Positions 17,601 to 25,346 of a stretch of DNA of 64,000 nucleotides are shown here, piece by piece. The stretch comes from a virus. A program made the position numbers and the translations under genes. Below the pieces are notes generated by a model that worked only from the letters and a program-made list of their open reading frames with translations, was not told the DNA's origin and ran no database searches. The stretch spans positions 150,014 to 214,013 of IMG/VR virus record IMGVR_UViG_3300028558_000016, one strand, 5' to 3'. Numbering within the stretch: position 1 is the first letter of the stretch; the number at the start of each line of letters is the position of its first letter.

Positions 17601-17949
17601 TCCATCTTGGTGGGGTTCTGGTGCATTCACCAACAACGATTTAAGAGTATTCCAAAGACACTTTGAAGTGCCATTGGGTGTTCCTGTATTTTTAATACAC
17701 AACATGAGCGAGATTCCAGGAAAGATGGATACACGTTGGGTGGTGACAAACGAATTGACTGGAGCAAAAGTGATCGAGACCAAGGACAAACCTTTCTTGA
17801 TAATCAACTTCTTAGAAGAGAGCTTATACACCGTTGAGTGTTGGGTTAACGATTCTAATGGAAATCCAAGCTACAAGAAGATAACAAGCTTTGTTAGGGC
17901 TGCAAGCAGAAAGACCATTGGAAAACCTGTGAACGTTGTCCTGGCTTAA
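14683..17949 (+). CDS. Large baseplate wedge protein, gp7/gpI-like
   Basis: 1088 residues, similar in length to T4 gp7 (1032). At about residues 240-268 the segment GAYKGLINVIKFFGYQDLRI followed by KEYW matches the tail-protein-I type motif (a helix leading into an FGY...I-K-E-W strand) found in gpI/gp7-like wedge proteins. The rest alternates beta-rich domains with many aromatic residues. Order after gp25 and gp6 supports the call. It is the last gene of the wedge block and is followed by a promoter-like motif. Confidence 0.65.
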   Translation: MAAIRYFENLRFFDKHGNPCNFTYDPDKDLWTGQLFFPRVSTELYENQHIFIVENVIVGSGTDVTFPVLANQSSPTAEDWKTRWETDDSIDQIFTYVIVNDDQGNPFIQDFEEILYANTAVPYTTASPAMTKVIASANSTPLKINIALTSSDEDIYERTLIIEDLSFATPRVVAKIDFYGETVAEDERFRLVLENFGRTFNHQDELMLSNSDIKEPLPNWINTNNKRKELLLTGEQIYPYVGAYKGLINVIKFFGYQDLRIKEYWLNIDQHSENYQKILQYQLTGLFTDEFDPLIRNPLIGSTVYKKTSMFGLFYDITVATGDVDEFGIPTTRNEFMFTNEEVLVKLFALKAKLTQEFLPLNAKIVDIVGEGIYFERFGQRSWTDPIHNFSANLADRIDITRNVQLGYIRDLRKFHIKKFPQGMDLPFFRFTNTVNPYTTGQVYPPSSIQSFIDSINTFYDELKTFPFPYHGEKDNFKGDEPGIVAGCPVIFQAHVFAFTWDDMDMSWDTLSFNNTQSPQPNFTLYTWDTIDFSNFYEVEWTIEKPADTTLGYSFKFRGKIADYYRLPHFLPYSGKYKVTLVLYDLFNQFSIQIKEDFIEVLDRQLELAAFCRFRNFDDYSWDGTGDTWDDLGGASWHFPIEGISTNESPIHEKLLTWARYKNQEDMQVFNDEFEIYQDLIASTEPKAKNIGTRNIGAWANMDLPWDELYHSTWDMYDYHGEFLGGFRIFDPGYGDQIQIDDFDPFTFVEPSPFVPLTLQLAADQLNSSTNPGITHFTYVVRFQNPLLVDFYVPVSDTENVAITETFVVTGNLVIDGTFNNAGTLYVGGNIVIQGTGSFNNTGSYINSLPPNNQFIHACAKFPGPDGWRFINYFDTNSPAITGDRYSFRKPTWLETILVDDLADAIDDSQTPPVTVDRDLMFLDVPITDLILEDTSPNTTPRPDTLAYWELHGYKKTEAPTFDFPYGQRRGHLPSWWGSGAFTNNDLRVFQRHFEVPLGVPVFLIHNMSEIPGKMDTRWVVTNELTGAKVIETKDKPFLIINFLEESLYTVECWVNDSNGNPSYKKITSFVRAASRKTIGKPVNVVLA

Positions 17950-17952
17950 TTT

Positions 17953-17960
17953 GATATATA
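17953..17960 (+). promoter_or_regulatory. GATATATA late-promoter-like motif
   Basis: Four bases before the secure start of the leader gene at 17965, in the only spacer between the gp7-like gene and that gene. Confidence 0.45.
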
Positions 17961-17964
17961 AATT

Positions 17965-18246
17965 ATGAGACACATAAAGCTTTTTGAAGCATATAATGCT
18001 GACAAGGTCCAAAGCGAATACGATGACATCATGGACGGTGCCGGTTGGGCAACTGATGGATACATCGATAATTTTTCCCCATTAAACAAAGAAGAAAAGT
18101 ATCAGCTTATGCTTAAGTTAGCAAAGAGTGGAAAACTTTTTGACGAAGATATTATTGGAGACGATGATAGTGGCGAAATGCCGAAGAAGGGTAAGATGTC
18201 TGTCAAAGACGTTGAAGAGAATTGGTCGTACTCCAAGAAAAAATAA
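17965..18246 (+). CDS. Small leader-tagged acidic protein
   Basis: 93 residues starting MRHIKLFEAYNADK, LFE at 6-8. The middle is acidic (DEDIIGDDDSGEMP) and the end basic. Unrecognised. It precedes PhoH by six bases, so the two are probably cotranscribed. Confidence 0.68.
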   Translation: MRHIKLFEAYNADKVQSEYDDIMDGAGWATDGYIDNFSPLNKEEKYQLMLKLAKSGKLFDEDIIGDDDSGEMPKKGKMSVKDVEENWSYSKKK

Positions 18247-18252
18247 TATAGC

Positions 18253-19023
18253 ATGGCAAACAAAAGAAAAGGTAAGAAGTTTTCCAAAGAGGAAGAGGAA
18301 GAAATTCTGAACACCATGGAAGATAGAAACGCATCTAAGAATCCACTTAGTGCTAAGATAGATTTAAAGTGCAAAACAAACAATCAGAAGAAATTCATTA
18401 ATCTCATAGCTGAGAAGGAGATAGTAATAGGTGCCGGTTTCGCTGGTACTGGAAAGACTTTTCTCTCCTGTGCAAAAGCGCTTCTTCTTTTGAAAGCAGA
18501 TTCAAGATACAGAAAGATAATGCTCGTTAAATCCGTAACAGGATTAAAAGGAGAAGACATAGGTTTCCTTAAAGGCGAATTATCTGACAAGATGGCACCT
18601 TACATGGAATCATTTAAGGACAACTTCAAAAAGATAATTGGAAAACCTGCCACTGACATGTTAGAAAACATGGGAATGATAGAGATTCAGCCTCTCTCAT
18701 TTGTAAGAGGAAGAACCATCGACAACACAATCATGATCATTGACGAGGCTCAGAACATAAGCTTCGACAACATGAAAACGATCCTAACGAGAATAGGTGA
18801 GAACAGCAAGATCATCGTCATAGGTGATACTAAGCAGATCGATTTAAAGAACAAGAGAGAATCTTCTTTAATGCAGTTGATGGAAAAATTCAGCAAGAAC
18901 GATTTGTTTGGAGTCATGCAATTTGAGAAGAGCGATCAGGTGAGAAATCCTATCATCAACATCATAGAAGAAATATTTGATGAATTAGAAACTGAAAACA
19001 AAGAGAATAAAAAAACCCGCTAA
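18253..19023 (+). CDS. phoH: PhoH-like ATPase
   Basis: 256 residues. Walker A GFAGTGKT at 62-69, Walker B in the segment IMIIDEAQN (160-168), and the SF1-like GDTKQID motif at 191-197 are all present and in the PhoH order. PhoH proteins are RNA-associated SF1-type ATPases that are widespread in large phages; their role in infection is not settled. The N-terminal 35 residues are a charged extension and the C-terminus is acidic. Its last codons form the upstream arm of a bidirectional terminator. Confidence 0.88.
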   Translation: MANKRKGKKFSKEEEEEILNTMEDRNASKNPLSAKIDLKCKTNNQKKFINLIAEKEIVIGAGFAGTGKTFLSCAKALLLLKADSRYRKIMLVKSVTGLKGEDIGFLKGELSDKMAPYMESFKDNFKKIIGKPATDMLENMGMIEIQPLSFVRGRTIDNTIMIIDEAQNISFDNMKTILTRIGENSKIIVIGDTKQIDLKNKRESSLMQLMEKFSKNDLFGVMQFEKSDQVRNPIINIIEEIFDELETENKENKKTR

Positions 19024-19037
19024 ATTGCGGGTTTTTT
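19010..19037. terminator. Bidirectional terminator
   Basis: A perfect 11-bp inverted repeat (AAAAAACCCGC, loop TAAATT, GCGGGTTTTTT). It overlaps both convergent stop codons, so the phoH gene and the reverse-strand operon end on one hairpin that has a T-run on each strand. Confidence 0.92.
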
Positions 19038-19580
19038 CTTTTTGTTTATTTTCTTATCTAAAGCTTTTTTAGCTTCTTCCACCGTTGGCGGTTTGAAATT
19101 TTGTGTTATTTCTTTTTCTATTTCTGCAAGTGTTGTTCGTATCAAGTAATGAATTGGAACCTCTCTGAAGTCTGTTCTCTTTTCATCTTTAGCAAATTCT
19201 GTTCCGGCATTCAAATCAACTACTTCTATCAATGCTCTTAGATCATTATAATCTGCCATTGGGTAATAAGCAACCTTACATGCAACGATTGAACCATCTC
19301 TGCTTGCCATTGAATAAACATCTCCTATTTGATGGGTCAACCAAAATTCAGTGTACTGGTACCTTGTGAATTTAATTTTTCCATCAAAGCTTTCTTTGTG
19401 TTTTGTAAAACAATGCTTGATGGTCTTAAATTTCTTCTTTGTTTTGTTTTCTGGATTCAAACACAGAAAACAGACAAAATCAATACATGCCATTCTGACA
19501 TTTCCTGTTTTAGTTTTCCCAATCACCTTCTCAAGAAGATCGAAGAACAATGCTAAGAGGTTTTTATTTTTCACGTTCAT
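19020..19580 (-). CDS. Hypothetical protein, last gene of the reverse operon
   Basis: The frame extends to 19667, but the start at 19580 (MNVKNKNLLALFFDLLEKV) limits overlap with the upstream gene to 17 bases; a GTG at 19574 is also possible. The product is about 186 residues, basic, with a Cys pair in a region reading CFLCLNPENKTK and a Lys-rich tail. Family unknown. Transcription ends in the bidirectional terminator. Confidence 0.62.
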   Translation of the reverse strand: MNVKNKNLLALFFDLLEKVIGKTKTGNVRMACIDFVCFLCLNPENKTKKKFKTIKHCFTKHKESFDGKIKFTRYQYTEFWLTHQIGDVYSMASRDGSIVACKVAYYPMADYNDLRALIEVVDLNAGTEFAKDEKRTDFREVPIHYLIRTTLAEIEKEITQNFKPPTVEEAKKALDKKINKKKKPAI

Positions 19581-19866
19581 TAAGTTTATTACGAATTTCA
19601 CCAACAGAAGTTTGCATGAAATCACTTTTCCATTGTCCTTGCCATTGAACCATAACCTCTGTATCATCTGGTATATCTTTGTGCACAGTTATAAAATCTG
19701 TTGCTTTATTTACAATCACTACCTTGACATAATTGACCTTATTGAGGCTTCTTCCTGTCACAAATACAAGAAATGGGTGTTGTGTTAATTTTAGGTCAAG
19801 TATTCCGCTTTCCCAAAAATCAGGAGTTGTTTCTCTTCCTTCTGTTATTACTGCTATTTTTTTCAT
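19564..19866 (-). CDS. Hypothetical protein, 100 aa
   Basis: MKKIAVITEGRETTPDFWE begins a soluble alpha/beta protein; the opening resembles a Rossmann-type first strand but no motif follows. The segment DTEVMVQWQGQWKSD is distinctive but unassigned. It starts on the last base before the preceding gene in the same operon. Confidence 0.62.
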   Translation of the reverse strand: MKKIAVITEGRETTPDFWESGILDLKLTQHPFLVFVTGRSLNKVNYVKVVIVNKATDFITVHKDIPDDTEVMVQWQGQWKSDFMQTSVGEIRNKLNEREK

Positions 19867-20268
19867 TTATTTACTGTTTGTTGAATATAACCAAGCTTCA
19901 AATAATTTTACAGCTTGGGCATCTCTATACAATTCAAATTCAAGAAATTTTCTTTTCGTATCAAATTTCTTGTTGTACAATCTTCCTATTTTTTCCATTT
20001 GGTTCTCGCTCCAGGCAGGAATGATCGTAACGCTTTCATCTTCTTCGATTTTCTTTTGTTCTACATAGTGGTGAATCTTATTAAAAAATTTTTCATTCAA
20101 GTGATACACTTCTTGATATGAATTTCCATCATCACCTTTAACGTCGAAGATGAACACAAATCTCTCATCGAGATAATCGCGTATCTCATCTGAGAGCTTC
20201 CAATCCTTCTTGTCTCTGGCTTCTCTTCTTATGTCGATCAAATGATCAATGTACAAATAATCTAACAT
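19867..20268 (-). CDS. Small protein with a cysteinyl-tRNA synthetase-like helical motif
   Basis: The start at 20268 (MLDYLYIDHLIDIRREARDK) is preferred to the longer frame from 20418, which runs into the upstream gene. Residues 11-45 (IDIRREARDKKDWKLSDEI then RDYLDERFVFIFDVKG) resemble the C-terminal anticodon-side helices of CysRS (R..AR..KD...SD.IRD.L). The HIGH and KMSKS catalytic parts are absent, so it is not a synthetase; it could bind tRNA. The rest is unrecognised. Confidence 0.58.
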   Translation of the reverse strand: MLDYLYIDHLIDIRREARDKKDWKLSDEIRDYLDERFVFIFDVKGDDGNSYQEVYHLNEKFFNKIHHYVEQKKIEEDESVTIIPAWSENQMEKIGRLYNKKFDTKRKFLEFELYRDAQAVKLFEAWLYSTNSK

Positions 20269-20269
20269 A

Positions 20270-20767
20270 CTACTTTTTATAAATGAAATATTTTTTCCTG
20301 ATGTCATCTCTGAAATCAGAGAAATTTCCGTTTCCATTGTATGCAGCATTCCAAATGCTCTCAATGAGTTCGCTGTCCTTGTCTTTGTAATCCTTGTATT
20401 GCGTCTTAAGCTGTTCAAGAGTAAAAGTTCCGCATGAATGATCGGCCTTCAAATAATATTTTCCGATTTGTTCAGATTTTTCTGTGCATTTATCTTTCCA
20501 GATCTGGAATTCATCTTCCTCGGATAACGGCGTGTTCCAAATTCTAACCACCATGAAGATTAATCCAGCAATCAATGCCGAAATCATTCCCCATTTATTA
20601 CCAACAATCACTGAGCTCCATAGAAGAGCTGTGATCATTTGTACAGGAACTATACTTGAGAATTTGCTAAGTACTTTTACGATGTATGCTTCATACATTA
20701 CTGTCACGAGATTGAAGCTCATGAATAAAGAAGCAAAAATGGTTATGAATAATAAGAAATTGTACAT
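20270..20767 (-). CDS. Three-TM membrane protein
   Basis: 165 residues. Hydrophobic segments at about 1-23, 38-57 and 60-77 are followed by a charged cytoplasmic or periplasmic domain of about 85 residues containing two Cys. Possible roles are superinfection exclusion or holin-like function; neither is supported directly. It sits between two soluble-protein genes in the operon. Confidence 0.62.
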   Translation of the reverse strand: MYNFLLFITIFASLFMSFNLVTVMYEAYIVKVLSKFSSIVPVQMITALLWSSVIVGNKWGMISALIAGLIFMVVRIWNTPLSEEDEFQIWKDKCTEKSEQIGKYYLKADHSCGTFTLEQLKTQYKDYKDKDSELIESIWNAAYNGNGNFSDFRDDIRKKYFIYKK

Positions 20768-20800
20768 GGGTTTTGTTTTTTTAGTTTTTTTAGTTTATAA

Positions 20801-21235
20801 TTAAATTATGTTTTCGTGAATAGCAGTTATTTTAAATTTGAAATTTTCATTTTCGGCATCGAACTTAAAACCTCCATCTGTGAAATATGGAAAATCATCT
20901 TCTGCTTTTTTCATTAGTTTTAATTCATACGTCTTTTCGATGTGCTTTATTAATTTATCGCGATCGTAAGAATTATAAGTCACCAGTACTTGGCTGTCAT
21001 CATGCTTGAAAATTTTGATGATGTTTGCCACTAACATTTGTTTTGGAAATACTTTGACTTGTTTATTTACTTGCATCAGATGATCCAATTTTGTGACAAC
21101 AGGATCATTTCCATAAACCAAACCGATTGCGTAGGATCCTGAAGCATAAGCCAAATCCAGATGTTGGTAATCTGTTGGTTTTGTTGTTAATTCTCCATTT
21201 TCTGGATTAAATAATAATATATTTTTCTTCATCAT
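20801..21235 (-). CDS. Hypothetical soluble protein, 144 aa
   Basis: It starts MMKKNILLFNPENGELTTK. Hydrophobic strands such as SYAIGLVYGNDPVVTKL and a region QMLVANIIKIFKHDDSQVL suggest an alpha/beta fold. Not recognised. It is six bases downstream of the previous operon gene. Confidence 0.6.
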   Translation of the reverse strand: MMKKNILLFNPENGELTTKPTDYQHLDLAYASGSYAIGLVYGNDPVVTKLDHLMQVNKQVKVFPKQMLVANIIKIFKHDDSQVLVTYNSYDRDKLIKHIEKTYELKLMKKAEDDFPYFTDGGFKFDAENENFKFKITAIHENII

Positions 21236-21241
21236 GTTATT

Positions 21242-21466
21242 TTATTTTACTGTTACATATTTGGATAGCCTTATTGCTTTGCTTACTTCCGGCCTATATC
21301 CAATTGGAAGTTTTGCATTTTGTAGTATTTCTTTTATTCCTAATCTCTGTATGTCTTCACTGTGTTTAATAGAAAATACTATTATCGCGGTGACCTTCTC
21401 CTTCTTTGGAGCTTTGCTGTAGGTGTCAGCGAGCAACTTTCCTATTTGATCAATTGATTTTTTCAT
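21242..21466 (-). CDS. Small hypothetical protein, 74 aa
   Basis: The ATG at 21466 (MKKSIDQIGKLLADTYSKA) is preferred to the in-frame ATG at 21499 because it forms an ATGA overlap with the micro-gene at 21463-21552. Basic, with one hydrophobic strand (VTAIIVFSIKHS). Function unknown. Confidence 0.58.
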   Translation of the reverse strand: MKKSIDQIGKLLADTYSKAPKKEKVTAIIVFSIKHSEDIQRLGIKEILQNAKLPIGYRPEVSKAIRLSKYVTVK

Positions 21467-21552
21467 ATCGCATGCTCTATTATTAGAGACATTATACAAA
21501 CTCCAACAAGAAGTCCTAAGTAAAATGCTGCAAAAAGATTTTTATTTTCCAT
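21463..21552 (-). CDS. 29-aa single-TM micro-protein
   Basis: The product begins MENKNLFAAFYLGLLVGVCI and ends MSLIIEHAI, so about 20 central residues form one membrane segment. The start shares a base with the stop of the SprB-repeat gene (TAATG) and its stop overlaps the next start (ATGA). This chain-like spacing on both sides is the best support for a real gene. Confidence 0.6.
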   Translation of the reverse strand: MENKNLFAAFYLGLLVGVCIMSLIIEHAI

Positions 21553-23456
21553 TATTGATTTATTAAACGTGAGTTATAAATTTTTCCATTCTTATTAATG
21601 CTGATTAAATACATTCCAGGTTTGTCCAAATTGATTGCCACTTTACTATCAACAGTTAAGTGTAAAGTATTTTGGCCAAGAGAGTTTATAACATCAATAG
21701 TTGCATTTCCCGCATCAACGGTGAACTGACCATTTGATGGATTAGGATAGATTGATATTCCAACAGGAACAGTGTAAGAAGTTATCCCAGTGGCAACTCC
21801 TGTTGTGATGGTGAAGCTCTGAGTTGTTGTACAACCTTTGCTGTCTGTGATCAAACATGTATAAGTTCCACCAGTTAATCCAGAAGCAGTTTGTGATGAA
21901 CCACCAGATGGTGACCATGAATAAGTATAGCCAGGAGTTCCGCCTGAAGGAATTACATTAGCAATTCCATCATTTGAGCTTGGTGATGTTTCATTTGTTT
22001 GCGAATTAGTTGCAGACAAAATAATTGGTTGAGTGATATTAAAGTTCTTGGTGATCGAACAATTGTTTGCATCTTTAATTACACAAGAATAAGCACCTTG
22101 CGAAAATCCAGAAGCAGTTGAAGATGTTCCACCAGTTGGAGACCATGAATAAGTGTAACCAGGAGTTCCACCTGATGCAACAACTGTTGCTGAAGCATTA
22201 CTTCCACCATTGCAAGATACATTAGTCTGAAATTGATTTGCCGTAACAGCACTTGGTTGAGTCACTATAACAGTCATTGTTTTAGTCATGGTTGAAGCAT
22301 CAATAACTTTCACAGTGTAAGTTCCTGCAATCAATCCACTAACAGAAGCAGTTGTGTAACTTCCAGGAGACCACGAATAAGTGAAACCAGGAAGACCACC
22401 TGTTGGTGTGCATGTTGCTGAACCATTATTTCCACCATTACAAGAAACACTTGATGATGTCATGTTCAATACCAATGTTGGATTTGCGTTATATTTAGCT
22501 ATGTTGTTAAATGGAGTGGTGAAATTTCCGCCTGCATATAATTCACCATTGTAAACCGCCAAGCAAGCAATCGTTGAACCAATTGCCGATGGGATGTTAG
22601 ACATTGAAACACCATTCCAAATTTTTATTCCTGGTGCAGCTGAATTTGCAGTATAAAGATTCCCACTGTAAACTTCCATTGGACCTTGAGTTCCAGCTTG
22701 ACCACCAGTAGAAGCAAATGTTGTTCCATTATATTTAATAAATCCAGCAGAAACTACACCGTTGAATCCAACCATTCCGTTTCCGAAATAAATATTTCCA
22801 GAATAAGTTTTTGCACCTTGAACAGATACAGCAGTATAAGTCGTTGGAACTGGACTCAAAGAGGTAGTAAATGTTTCAATAAATCCAGGCCATGTTCCAG
22901 TGATGTATAATTTATTATTATAAACTTCCAAATCCTGTATTTCATAACTATTAAGATTTGGACCAATTTGTGTAGGAGCATAATTATTTGATGGATCACA
23001 TTGTATGAGATAATGAATACCCGAAGAATATCCTCCAAAATAAATATAATCATTCATGCCATTTAATACACACGGAGGATAATTACAAACTGTTCTAAAA
23101 CCATATCCTGGAGAAATTCCTCCAATTCCAGTTCCCATTCCTGAAACAGTATACCAATTAGAACCATTGTATACATATATGCTGTCTGAACCTACCACAA
23201 CATCACTTCCATGAACTGTAATACATAGACCTGCAAAAGTTCCAGGATAGCCTGGGATTACTGTCCACGCAGTTCCATTCCAATATGCAACTTTTCCAGT
23301 GAAGGCGCCTGTTGCATAAAGACGATTGGTCAATGTGTCATTGTATAAACCATTGACATTTCCATTTAAGCCTGCTCCAACGTTGGACCAAACTTGTGCT
23401 GTCGAATTCATTATTGACATAAGACAGATTGCGATTATTGCTATTTGTTTTTTCAT
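21552..23456 (-). CDS. Secreted SprB-repeat protein with T9SS sorting domain
   Basis: 634 residues. Residues 1-20 are a signal peptide ending STAQ. Residues 21-325 contain repeated units of the form LYA(T/G)GxFTxxxxxWNG or KYN, like kelch/beta-propeller repeats. Three SprB-type repeats (VSCNGGNNGSATCTPTGGLP and relatives, each with GxxGYTYSWSP) span about 335-550. The C-terminal 75 residues are a type A T9SS sorting domain (ISIYPNPSNGQFTV, KPGMYLISINKNGK). SprB is the gliding adhesin of Flavobacterium. The product should be exported by the host T9SS to the cell surface. This gene is the largest of the operon. Confidence 0.85.
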   Translation of the reverse strand: MKKQIAIIAICLMSIMNSTAQVWSNVGAGLNGNVNGLYNDTLTNRLYATGAFTGKVAYWNGTAWTVIPGYPGTFAGLCITVHGSDVVVGSDSIYVYNGSNWYTVSGMGTGIGGISPGYGFRTVCNYPPCVLNGMNDYIYFGGYSSGIHYLIQCDPSNNYAPTQIGPNLNSYEIQDLEVYNNKLYITGTWPGFIETFTTSLSPVPTTYTAVSVQGAKTYSGNIYFGNGMVGFNGVVSAGFIKYNGTTFASTGGQAGTQGPMEVYSGNLYTANSAAPGIKIWNGVSMSNIPSAIGSTIACLAVYNGELYAGGNFTTPFNNIAKYNANPTLVLNMTSSSVSCNGGNNGSATCTPTGGLPGFTYSWSPGSYTTASVSGLIAGTYTVKVIDASTMTKTMTVIVTQPSAVTANQFQTNVSCNGGSNASATVVASGGTPGYTYSWSPTGGTSSTASGFSQGAYSCVIKDANNCSITKNFNITQPIILSATNSQTNETSPSSNDGIANVIPSGGTPGYTYSWSPSGGSSQTASGLTGGTYTCLITDSKGCTTTQSFTITTGVATGITSYTVPVGISIYPNPSNGQFTVDAGNATIDVINSLGQNTLHLTVDSKVAINLDKPGMYLISINKNGKIYNSRLINQ

Positions 23457-23465
23457 GTTTTATTT

Positions 23466-23657
23466 TTATTTTATTTTATCAAACGGCGAGAACGAAGTGC
23501 CGTCACCTTCTTTTTTAGGTTCTTCTTTTTTCTCAACAGGTTTTGTTTTCACTGTGTCAAGATGTGAGAATGGAGAATTAACTATTGGTTTATCGTCGCC
23601 ACAACTTAAGAGTGTAACTCCAACTGACAATATTAAAAGATTTTTGATTGTTTTCAT
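23466..23657 (-). CDS. Small lipoprotein
   Basis: The start at 23657 (MKTIKNLLILSVGVTLLSCG) gives a lipoprotein signal with lipobox LLSC (Cys19); the longer frame from 23726 would destroy it. After the Cys comes GDDKP, an acidic stretch of the kind that marks surface-exported lipoproteins in Bacteroidota. The rest is Lys/Glu/Pro-rich and probably disordered. It lies between a membrane protein and the SprB-repeat protein. Confidence 0.72.
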   Translation of the reverse strand: MKTIKNLLILSVGVTLLSCGDDKPIVNSPFSHLDTVKTKPVEKKEEPKKEGDGTSFSPFDKIK

Positions 23658-23658
23658 A

Positions 23659-24132
23659 TTACTTTTTGTTATAAGTTGAAGAACCACAGTATTCGCACAT
23701 GTTACCGTGCCATTTATTACCACCACAACTATTGCAATTGCCAGTATGTGAATATACTAAATTTTTATGACTATTTCTTACTCCGAAATCGTGCACTACG
23801 TAATCATTTTCATCTTCAAATTTAATGAAAAGGCCAAGGAATTTTTTTGGAAAGGATTTCATTAATTTTCCAATGGTTGACAGATTAGCAAGGATGAACA
23901 ATAATAAAAGTACTAATGGAAATACAAGCAACATTGTCTCGGTAGAAGAAAAAATGTCAAGCAAATTAAAGTGACTTGGAATTAGTTTATCTTCAACGTT
24001 TGATGTTGCAACGTTTACTAAAACTGCATCGCCGTCTTTCATGACGGCGGAAGCAGTGTATTCTTTTGTGCTGACTATTGATTGGCCAAACATGTTGGCC
24101 GTGATCAAAAATAAAACCGCAAACTTTTTCAT
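23659..24132 (-). CDS. Membrane protein with C-terminal zinc ribbon
   Basis: 157 residues. The signal peptide MKKFAVLFLITANMFGQ is followed by a short exported part, one strong TM segment (TMLLVFPLVLLLLFILANL, about 67-85), and a cytoplasmic tail ending in a zinc-ribbon-like CNSCGGNKWHGNMCEYCG (about 132-149). Exported head and metal-binding cytoplasmic tail suggest signalling or anchoring of a complex. No family recognised. Confidence 0.65.
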   Translation of the reverse strand: MKKFAVLFLITANMFGQSIVSTKEYTASAVMKDGDAVLVNVATSNVEDKLIPSHFNLLDIFSSTETMLLVFPLVLLLLFILANLSTIGKLMKSFPKKFLGLFIKFEDENDYVVHDFGVRNSHKNLVYSHTGNCNSCGGNKWHGNMCEYCGSSTYNKK

Positions 24133-24443
24133 TAGTTATAAATAAATTTACGGTTCATTGAAGCTGCCATATCAACAAGCATGGAAGTTTCTCCGATGGT
24201 GTTCACGAATTTTCCATGAAGCCTGCGATCCTTTTTCATGAGTTTTTCCATTTCATCCATTTGTTTGGTGTTCTCGAAAAATTCCGCCTGTTCGCGTAAC
24301 TCATGATGTTTTTTTCTGATGCTGATTTGATTCTCAACATTTTTTACTAAAGACTTCATCACGTCTTCTTTTTTTACTGGTTTTACATTCGACAGCATTT
24401 CTAACAATGCAATTATCGGATGATTTTGATTTTGTTTTCTCAT
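24132..24443 (-). CDS. Helical protein, first gene of the reverse operon
   Basis: 103 residues, MRKQNQNHPIIALLEMLSNV, highly charged and helical through the middle (residues 25-75), suggesting a coiled coil. Its 5' leader, AACCAACC directly before the ATG and a TATATTTA box 23 bases upstream, is nearly the same as that of the reverse gene at 28521. It shares a base with the next gene's start. Confidence 0.62.
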   Translation of the reverse strand: MRKQNQNHPIIALLEMLSNVKPVKKEDVMKSLVKNVENQISIRKKHHELREQAEFFENTKQMDEMEKLMKKDRRLHGKFVNTIGETSMLVDMAASMNRKFIYN

Positions 24444-24466
24444 GGTTGGTTGTTTTAATTTATATG

Positions 24467-24474
24467 TAAATATA
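24467..24474 (-). promoter_or_regulatory. Host-type promoter box for the reverse operon
   Basis: Reading the reverse strand, TTAGTATATTTA gives TATATTTA, one base off TAnnTTTG. It is 23 bases before the first operon gene and shares its flanks with the box at 28546-28553. Confidence 0.5.
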
Positions 24475-24596
24475 CTAACTTTTTTCCATATATAAAAATG
24501 ATTCTTATAACTTATTGATAATCAAGCAGTTACGTTTTCCATTATACCTCGATTTCCTAATGGATTTAAGGCTTCAATCATCATTAAATTTTGGCG

Positions 24597-24604
24597 AATA
24601 TATA
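24597..24604 (+). promoter_or_regulatory. AATATATA late-promoter-like motif
   Basis: 22 bases before the structural gene at 24627, in the divergent spacer between the reverse operon and the tail genes. The rest of the 183-base spacer holds only the reverse promoter box. Confidence 0.55.
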
Positions 24605-24626
24605 CATAAACTAAAACTAATCATAC

Positions 24627-25346
24627 ATGGCTATAGTCATCACAGAGATTCTTGGCACTGACCCGTTTAGCGGTTCGAGAATCGTAATAAACGCAAACTT
24701 CCAATCATTAAAAACTGAAGTGGAAGCGCTGGAATCTAATCTCGGGATTAGCGTTGCATCAGGAAATATTGACATTTCTGCAGCGATAGGTGGACAAATA
24801 AAAGCAAAAGTTGGAGCATTCAATAACATCCAACTTCCAGTAGCAGGAATTCCAAACATCACGCTTACCGGATCGACCGGAGCAATAGTTGGAAAAACGT
24901 TAACTCTTGCCACATCGGCAGTAATTCCAACGCTAACAGCAGACAATTTTACAGCCACCGCACTCGGACAAAGCATCTTCAATGGTGAAGCAACTTTCAA
25001 CGCGTTAGTAAAGGTTACAGACGGTCTTGCTTACAACAAAGTAAACGTTGGAACAGTGAGCACTCACACGGTAATAAATTCAGACAGAGTGATTCTTTTC
25101 ACATTGAACGTTTTATCACCAGGTGCTCTCGTCATAACTCCAGATGCTCAGTTGGTTGATGGTCACGTGGTAACCCTCGTTGACACAAGCAACGTGGCAA
25201 CAACACTTGATACAACATTCATCATGGGAACTTGGGGTTCCATTACATTCGCTGCTGATGGTTACAAATCATGCATCACTTTAATGTGGAGCGTTGTAGA
25301 TAACAAATGGATTATCATTGGTTCTTCAAATATGACAATTCTATAA
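24627..25346 (+). CDS. Tail fibre or virion surface protein, 239 aa
   Basis: The N-terminal segment (TEILGTDPFSGSRIVINANF, then a short coiled coil TEVEALESNLG) leads into repetitive Ala/Thr/Val/Gly-rich beta sequence typical of phage fibres, and ends in a small distal domain (KSCITLMWSVVDNKWIIIGS). No signal peptide. It starts the long late structural block and overlaps the next leader gene's start. Confidence 0.6.
   Translation: MAIVITEILGTDPFSGSRIVINANFQSLKTEVEALESNLGISVASGNIDISAAIGGQIKAKVGAFNNIQLPVAGIPNITLTGSTGAIVGKTLTLATSAVIPTLTADNFTATALGQSIFNGEATFNALVKVTDGLAYNKVNVGTVSTHTVINSDRVILFTLNVLSPGALVITPDAQLVDGHVVTLVDTSNVATTLDTTFIMGTWGSITFAADGYKSCITLMWSVVDNKWIIIGSSNMTIL

Noticed and set aside
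19329-20121. Forward-strand open frames opposite the reverse operon
   Set aside because: Their products are Phe/Cys-rich, lack proper junctions and overlap better-supported reverse genes; they are antisense shadows.
21780-22450. Tandem DNA repeat inside the reverse operon
   Set aside because: It is fully explained by the three SprB-type protein repeats.
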